Assembly: GCA_020629335.1 (NCBI GenBank)
Contig: JAHDDN010000101.1
Span: 1-10,420, forward strand
Source of the DNA: Chitinophagales bacterium
GTDB taxonomy: Bacteria > Bacteroidota > Bacteroidia > Chitinophagales > UBA2359
Direction: 5' to 3'
DNA: 10,420 nucleotides
Part shown: in pieces, positions 7,325 to 10,420 of the stretch
Layout of the letters: the number at the start of each line of letters is the position of its first letter
Position numbering within the stretch: position 1 is the first letter of the stretch
The notes under the pieces: model-generated
Seen by the model: the letters and a program-made list of their open reading frames with translations, nothing else
Databases searched by the model: none
Told to the model about the DNA's origin: nothing
Program-made: the position numbers and the translations under genes

Positions 7325-7339
7325 CAAAGAAGTTCTTTG
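7325..7339. promoter_or_regulatory. 15-bp perfect palindrome, possible operator
   Basis: CAAAGAA-G-TTCTTTG is a perfect 7-1-7 palindrome in the 143-bp space between the divergent symporter and glycosyltransferase-like genes, about 40 bp upstream of the symporter ATG. The position and symmetry suit a dimeric regulator site, but the sequence matches no operator I recognise and could be chance. Confidence 0.3.
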
Positions 7340-7428
7340 AAGTTTTTATAAATGTATAGGCAATGGCTATTTTTATCGTATTTCTGTCTTATTTTTATGT
7401 CTCCTAAGAATAAACAGAATCAAATTTC

Positions 7429-8898
7429 ATGAAAAAAACCGAATTAACCGCCTTTATTACATTCGTTTTTTTATCCATATTGGGAATCCTACATCATGAA
7501 TTATGGTTGGACGAGATACAAAGATGGCTATTAGTAAGAGATAGCAATTCTATTAGCGAACTGCTAATTAATAAGCGATATGAAGGTCATCCTTCTCTTT
7601 GGTACTTTATTTTATATGGGCTTAAGCACTTGACTTCACAGCCTATGGCTATGCAGTTGGTTCATGCCGCTCTTGCTAGCACTACTGCCTTTTTGATCCT
7701 TCGCTACGCCCCTTTTGAACGCTGGATGAAGATACTATTCGTTTTTGGCTACTTTCCTTTTTTTGAGTACAATATTATGAGTGCGAATTATGCGCTCGTC
7801 TTCATGGGTTTAATCCTATTTTGTGTGCTTTATTGTCAGCGCAATATGCATTTACTAGTATTTGGATTGGTCTTGGGACTGATGGCTAATGCACATATAT
7901 TAGGACTTATCGCTTCTTTTGCCTTATTTCTCTTCTTATTAACTACAGTACTTTGGGATAAAAATCGACCTATTTCGCAGCTCTTATGGATGGGAGCAGT
8001 ATATTTTGCTCTGACAAGTGTAGCGATTTGGCATTCTATGCCTCCTAGTGAGCATGAGATTAGAGCGGGTTTTGGTTCTCAACTCGCAGAAGTTGGGAAT
8101 TGGGTGAATGCCTTTATGGCCATAGAAAGAAGCTATTTACCTATTCCCAATTTCACAAAATACGAGTTGTGGAATTCTTATCTGATCGTTGAATTTATTC
8201 CTAAACCTGTCCGTTTAGTCATAATTGTAGCTTTAATCATGGGATTAATTGCTATTTTGAGAAAGCATCCTAAGGCTTTATTATTAGTAGGAATTGCTAG
8301 TTTGGGTAATTTCATTTTTGCTTTATTCTTTCCTTATAATGACGCTCGTTATATGGGCTTTTTCTTTTTGTTCTTTATGGCCAGTTATTGGTTAGCTTCT
8401 CATTGGTCTCAGAGGCAGGAAGGCTCCTCTCCTTTGCCTGCTATGCATCGACCTTTTATGTATGGCTTACTGAGTATTCATTTAATCGCAGCAGCTATCA
8501 CTTATGCTTGGGATTGGCGGGTTCCTTTTTCTCAGGCTCCTCAGATGGTGGCGTACTTACATACTTTGGACGCTAGTGACGATTTGATACTCACAGATGA
8601 TTATAGAATCAGCACTACCATTAGTGGCTACCTTCAAAAGCCAGTCTATTATTTAGCAGAAGAAAGAATGGGCAGCTTTTGTAATTGGACTTCAAAGTTG
8701 AGGCTGGAAAATGAAACGGATGTGAAGAAAGCGATTGCAAAAGTGCAAGCACAATTTCCTGAGCGAACTATTTGGTTGATTACTAATAAGGCAAAGCTCT
8801 CTCCTACTTTAAGTATTGGCGATCTTGATTTGAGTTTGATGCAATCTTATACTGGGAGTTTGTATCCTACTCATGATTGTTATTTGTATGGGGAGTAG
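7429..8898 (+). CDS. GT-C-fold membrane glycosyltransferase-like protein
   Basis: This 489-residue multi-spanning protein most resembles the GT-C superfamily (PMT/ArnT-type), which transfers sugars from polyprenyl-phosphate donors on the outer face of the inner membrane. After the first helix (7-22) comes the expected acidic motif, HHELWLDEIQRW, with Asp28 and Glu29 as likely catalytic or metal-binding residues. YEGHPSLWY (51-59) matches the HP motif of the first periplasmic loop. About ten more hydrophobic segments run to residue 362, including NDARYMGFFFL (304-314). A soluble C-terminal part follows (about 365-489). I recall similar uncharacterised Bacteroidota proteins with DE(I/L)QAW and YEGHP motifs. 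No other sugar gene is nearby, so donor and acceptor are unknown. ATG at 7429 gives a basic start MKKTE. Confidence 0.75.
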   Translation: MKKTELTAFITFVFLSILGILHHELWLDEIQRWLLVRDSNSISELLINKRYEGHPSLWYFILYGLKHLTSQPMAMQLVHAALASTTAFLILRYAPFERWMKILFVFGYFPFFEYNIMSANYALVFMGLILFCVLYCQRNMHLLVFGLVLGLMANAHILGLIASFALFLFLLTTVLWDKNRPISQLLWMGAVYFALTSVAIWHSMPPSEHEIRAGFGSQLAEVGNWVNAFMAIERSYLPIPNFTKYELWNSYLIVEFIPKPVRLVIIVALIMGLIAILRKHPKALLLVGIASLGNFIFALFFPYNDARYMGFFFLFFMASYWLASHWSQRQEGSSPLPAMHRPFMYGLLSIHLIAAAITYAWDWRVPFSQAPQMVAYLHTLDASDDLILTDDYRISTTISGYLQKPVYYLAEERMGSFCNWTSKLRLENETDVKKAIAKVQAQFPERTIWLITNKAKLSPTLSIGDLDLSLMQSYTGSLYPTHDCYLYGE

Positions 8899-8919
8899 TT
8901 GGCTTAGGGATGGAAGTGG

Positions 8920-9060
8920 TATGTGGCGTGATGAGGTAGCTTACGTAGCTTAGGCAGATGCAGGCTGGCCCGCAGGGCAGACAAATATGCCTTAGCGAAG
9001 TAGCTGCCGAATAGCCACATAAGAACGGACAGCCCGACCCGAAGGGTAAGCCCCAAATTG
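8920..9060. repeat. GC-rich, multiply self-complementary intergenic element
   Basis: TATGTGGC (8920-8927) pairs perfectly with GCCACATA (9014-9021). Nested inside, GCTTAGGCA (8948-8956) pairs with TGCCTTAGC (8988-8996) with one mismatch, and the tip is GCCC-GCA-GGGC (8968-8978), extended by CT/AG. A second hairpin, ACCC-GAA-GGGT (9037-9047), follows. GTAGCTTA is repeated at 8936-8943 and 8945-8952. Base composition is clearly richer in GC than the flanking genes, and there is no coding potential. It looks like a dispersed genomic repeat or a structured RNA. It fills the first half of the 329-bp gap between coding regions. Confidence 0.55.
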
Positions 9061-9116
9061 GATAAATTCGTTGATTAGTATATTAGTTTATTGGCAGTTT
9101 TTTCATCATTATTCGT

Positions 9117-9138
9117 AAGCCACGCCTTTGGCTTTTTT
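9117..9138 (+). terminator. Rho-independent terminator
   Basis: AAGCCA (9117-9122) pairs with TGGCTT (9129-9134) around a 6-nt loop, and the T run extends to 9138. It would end transcripts from the GT-C-like gene and the GC-rich element before the sigma operon. The stem is short, so efficiency is uncertain. Confidence 0.6.
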
Positions 9139-9175
9139 ATTGTCTGATAATTTATTTTGAAAAAAAATGGGGATT

Positions 9176-9206
9176 TTGTAATAAAAGGGATTTGTGTTTA
9201 GACTAA
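9176..9206 (+). promoter_or_regulatory. Possible ECF-type promoter of the sigma operon
   Basis: TTGTAAT (9176-9182) and GACTAA (9201-9206), 18 bases apart, lie 22 bases before the sigma factor ATG. The TGTAA-type -35 box and the spacing suit an ECF-dependent, possibly autoregulated promoter. No good TAnnTTTG housekeeping box was seen. This is pattern matching only. Confidence 0.35.
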
Positions 9207-9227
9207 GCATATAAACAATCCAATATA

Positions 9228-9710
9228 ATGAATCGGCAGGAACAGGAAAATCAATTTAATCAGCTTTTGGAGGCGCATCGGGAACGGCTTTATCGTTTGT
9301 GTAGGGCGAATGCTTATGAACGGGCTAGTGTAGATGATTTGTATCAGGAGGTGCTGATGAATATTTGGAAGTCATTGCCTAAGTATAAGGGGGATGCGCA
9401 GATTTATACTTGGATTTATCGGATTACTATTAATACGGCGATTACATTTAATACGAGGCAAATTAAGCGAAAAGAACGGGATCAATTGGGAATTAATCAA
9501 CCTAATGATGAGGGGCAAAATGTGCATCCGCAGTTGGAAGAATTGTATGCTATTATTCAACAATTAAAAGCGGATGAGCGATGGATAATTAGTTTGTTTT
9601 TGGAGGATTTATCTTATCAGGAAATTGCAGATGTCGTGGGTATTAGTATCAATTTGGTAGGTGTAAGATTGAATCGTATTAAGGCGAAAATGAAAAAACT
9701 TTCTCAATAA
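9228..9710 (+). CDS. ECF (sigma-70 family, group 4) RNA polymerase sigma factor
   Basis: This 160-residue cytoplasmic protein has only regions 2 and 4, as ECF sigma factors do. Region 2 spans about 8-77, with the core-binding and -10 reading segment DDLYQEVLMNIWKSL (36-50) and TWIYRITINTA (61-71). Region 4 spans about 105-158, with a helix-turn-helix at LSYQEIADVVGIS through VGVRLNRIKAKM (128-155) for the -35 element. Length is normal. ATG at 9228 is preceded by an AT-rich leader without a Shine-Dalgarno sequence. The next gene starts 29 bp after the stop, so the two are very likely co-transcribed, and that gene is a plausible partner controlling this sigma factor. The target genes and the inducing signal are unknown. 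Confidence 0.93.
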   Translation: MNRQEQENQFNQLLEAHRERLYRLCRANAYERASVDDLYQEVLMNIWKSLPKYKGDAQIYTWIYRITINTAITFNTRQIKRKERDQLGINQPNDEGQNVHPQLEELYAIIQQLKADERWIISLFLEDLSYQEIADVVGISINLVGVRLNRIKAKMKKLSQ

Positions 9711-9739
9711 TATTAGCATAAACAACAAAAATCATAATC

Positions 9740-10327
9740 ATGGATTTAGAGAATTTAAAATCAAACTGGCAGGCACAGGCCATTCCAAGCACAGGAAACT
9801 GGATGGATAAAGTGCAAGTAATGAATCAAAATATTGAAAAAGAGAATAAAAGCGTTATCTACCTTTTTGCAGCGACGGTATTTATACTGGGAATCGCTTG
9901 CTTTGGTAGTGCGTATGTAATGAATAGCTATATTTTGGCTTTTAGCATTATGGCAATAATGGGATTATTGGCTTATCAGTCGCTTATTTTTAGTAATAGG
10001 GTGTTGATACAACCGAAGCAATTAATGGATTCTAATAAGGATTTTGTGGATCACTTGAAAAAGAAATTACGTTATAATTTGTTGGTAACAAATTGGCTGA
10101 TGCCTTTGTATATGTTGTTGTTGACGATTATTGTGAATGTCTATACTTATGAAATCTTGAGTTCTTTTGAGTTGACAAAGACGAGCTGGATAGCTATGGC
10201 AATTACTACGCTCTATATTTGGGGCTTGTTTGCCTTTGTTTGGCCTAAACGTAGGAAAAAGGATCAATTGGAGATCGTGCCTTTATTGGAGGAGATGGAA
10301 GGAATTGGGGAGAATTTGGTGGGGTGA
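9740..10327 (+). CDS. Four-helix membrane protein, candidate anti-sigma factor
   Basis: This 195-residue protein has a soluble N-terminus (1-37; MDLENLKSNWQ...), two helices (about 38-61 and 64-84), a charged cytoplasmic-type loop (85-113), two more helices (114-136 and 147-168), then a basic segment KRRKKD (170-175) and an acidic tail. Co-transcription behind an ECF sigma factor, and the short N-terminal domain starting LENLKSNWQ, fit a family of Bacteroidota membrane proteins found beside such sigma factors, where they are presumed to be anti-sigma factors. There is no zinc-binding anti-sigma HxxxCxxC motif, so the fold is not the standard one. The stop codon TGA (10325-10327) falls inside the first copy of a tandem repeat, so the last codon (GGG) also belongs to repeat sequence. 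Function is inferred from context. Confidence 0.75.
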   Translation: MDLENLKSNWQAQAIPSTGNWMDKVQVMNQNIEKENKSVIYLFAATVFILGIACFGSAYVMNSYILAFSIMAIMGLLAYQSLIFSNRVLIQPKQLMDSNKDFVDHLKKKLRYNLLVTNWLMPLYMLLLTIIVNVYTYEILSSFELTKTSWIAMAITTLYIWGLFAFVWPKRRKKDQLEIVPLLEEMEGIGENLVG

Positions 10328-10420
10328 TTTTTGACAACCACCCCTGGCCCCTCCTTGTTTAAGGAGGGTGATTTTTGACAACCACCCCTGGCCCCTCCTT
10401 GTTTAAGGAGGGGGATTTTT
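10322..10420. repeat. 44-bp tandem repeat array running off the window
   Basis: Two identical 44-bp copies (10322-10365 and 10366-10409) are followed by the first 11 bases of a third (10410-10420) with one T-to-G change at 10413. Each copy contains the strand CCACCCCTGGCCCCTCC. A perfect hairpin, CCCTCCTT-GTTT-AAGGAGGG (10349-10368 in the first case), spans each unit junction. The hairpin is followed by TGATTTTT, so it could act as a terminator for the sigma operon. The array contains the stop codon of the preceding gene. Similar CCCCTCCTT/AAGGAGGGG repeats are familiar from Bacteroidota intergenic DNA. Confidence 0.9.

Noticed and set aside
5834..7327. Symporter starting at the TTG at 7327
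   Set aside because: The extra 14 residues (YFYLIVKFFKALF) are not typical, and the ATG at 7285 gives a normal family N-terminus.
8388..8576. Second frame inside the GT-C-like gene
   Set aside because: It is out of frame within a longer hydrophobic coding region, with no start signal of its own.
8920..9021. tRNA or tmRNA in the GC-rich element
   Set aside because: There is no T-loop GTTCRA motif, no CCA end and no plausible anticodon arm, despite the nested stems.
9372..9563. Minus-strand frames in the sigma operon (also 10067-10267)
   Set aside because: They are antisense to the sigma factor and its partner, and their Asn/Ile-rich products are typical of AT-rich shadow frames.
10322..10420. 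CRISPR array
   Set aside because: The 44-bp units are directly adjacent, with no variable spacers between them. They are plain tandem repeats.

Overview
The window looks like chromosome from a member of the Bacteroidota. Three things point that way. The start codons sit behind AT-rich leaders with no Shine-Dalgarno sequence. Upstream of the ABC-F gene there is a textbook Bacteroidota -7 box (TATCTTTG). The ECF sigma factor plus four-helix membrane protein pair is also typical of the phylum. The DNA is AT-rich, but the intergenic spaces contain GC-rich, CCCGAAGGG-style repeats. From memory these resemble dispersed repeats of Saprospira/Aureispira-type genomes; that finer placement is a guess.

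Layout from left to right: a rho-independent terminator (minus strand) and a SulP anion transporter with a C-terminal STAS domain (minus). Next is a 345-bp gene-free stretch with a roughly 160-bp imperfect palindrome. A small membrane-anchored, acidic hypothetical protein (minus) follows, diverging from a YbiT-like ABC-F ATPase (plus). That gene ends in a bidirectional terminator shared with a histidine-box fatty acid desaturase (minus). Upstream of the desaturase lie a dicarboxylate/amino acid:cation symporter of the SLC1-like family (minus) and, diverging from it, a GT-C-fold membrane glycosyltransferase-like protein (plus). A 329-bp gap then holds a GC-rich, strongly self-complementary element and a terminator. 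The last genes are a two-gene operon (plus) of an ECF sigma factor and a candidate membrane anti-sigma protein, which runs straight into a 44-bp tandem repeat that continues past the window edge.

The genes are mostly unrelated housekeeping or membrane functions: anion uptake, translation-associated ATPase, membrane lipid desaturation, organic acid or amino acid uptake and glycosyl transfer. Only the sigma factor and its neighbour form an obvious functional unit. I see no defence system, prophage, insertion sequence with a transposase, CRISPR array or RNA gene. The most unusual material is the repeat DNA between genes and the ABC-F protein, in which every degenerate ATPase residue maps to the same composite nucleotide site.
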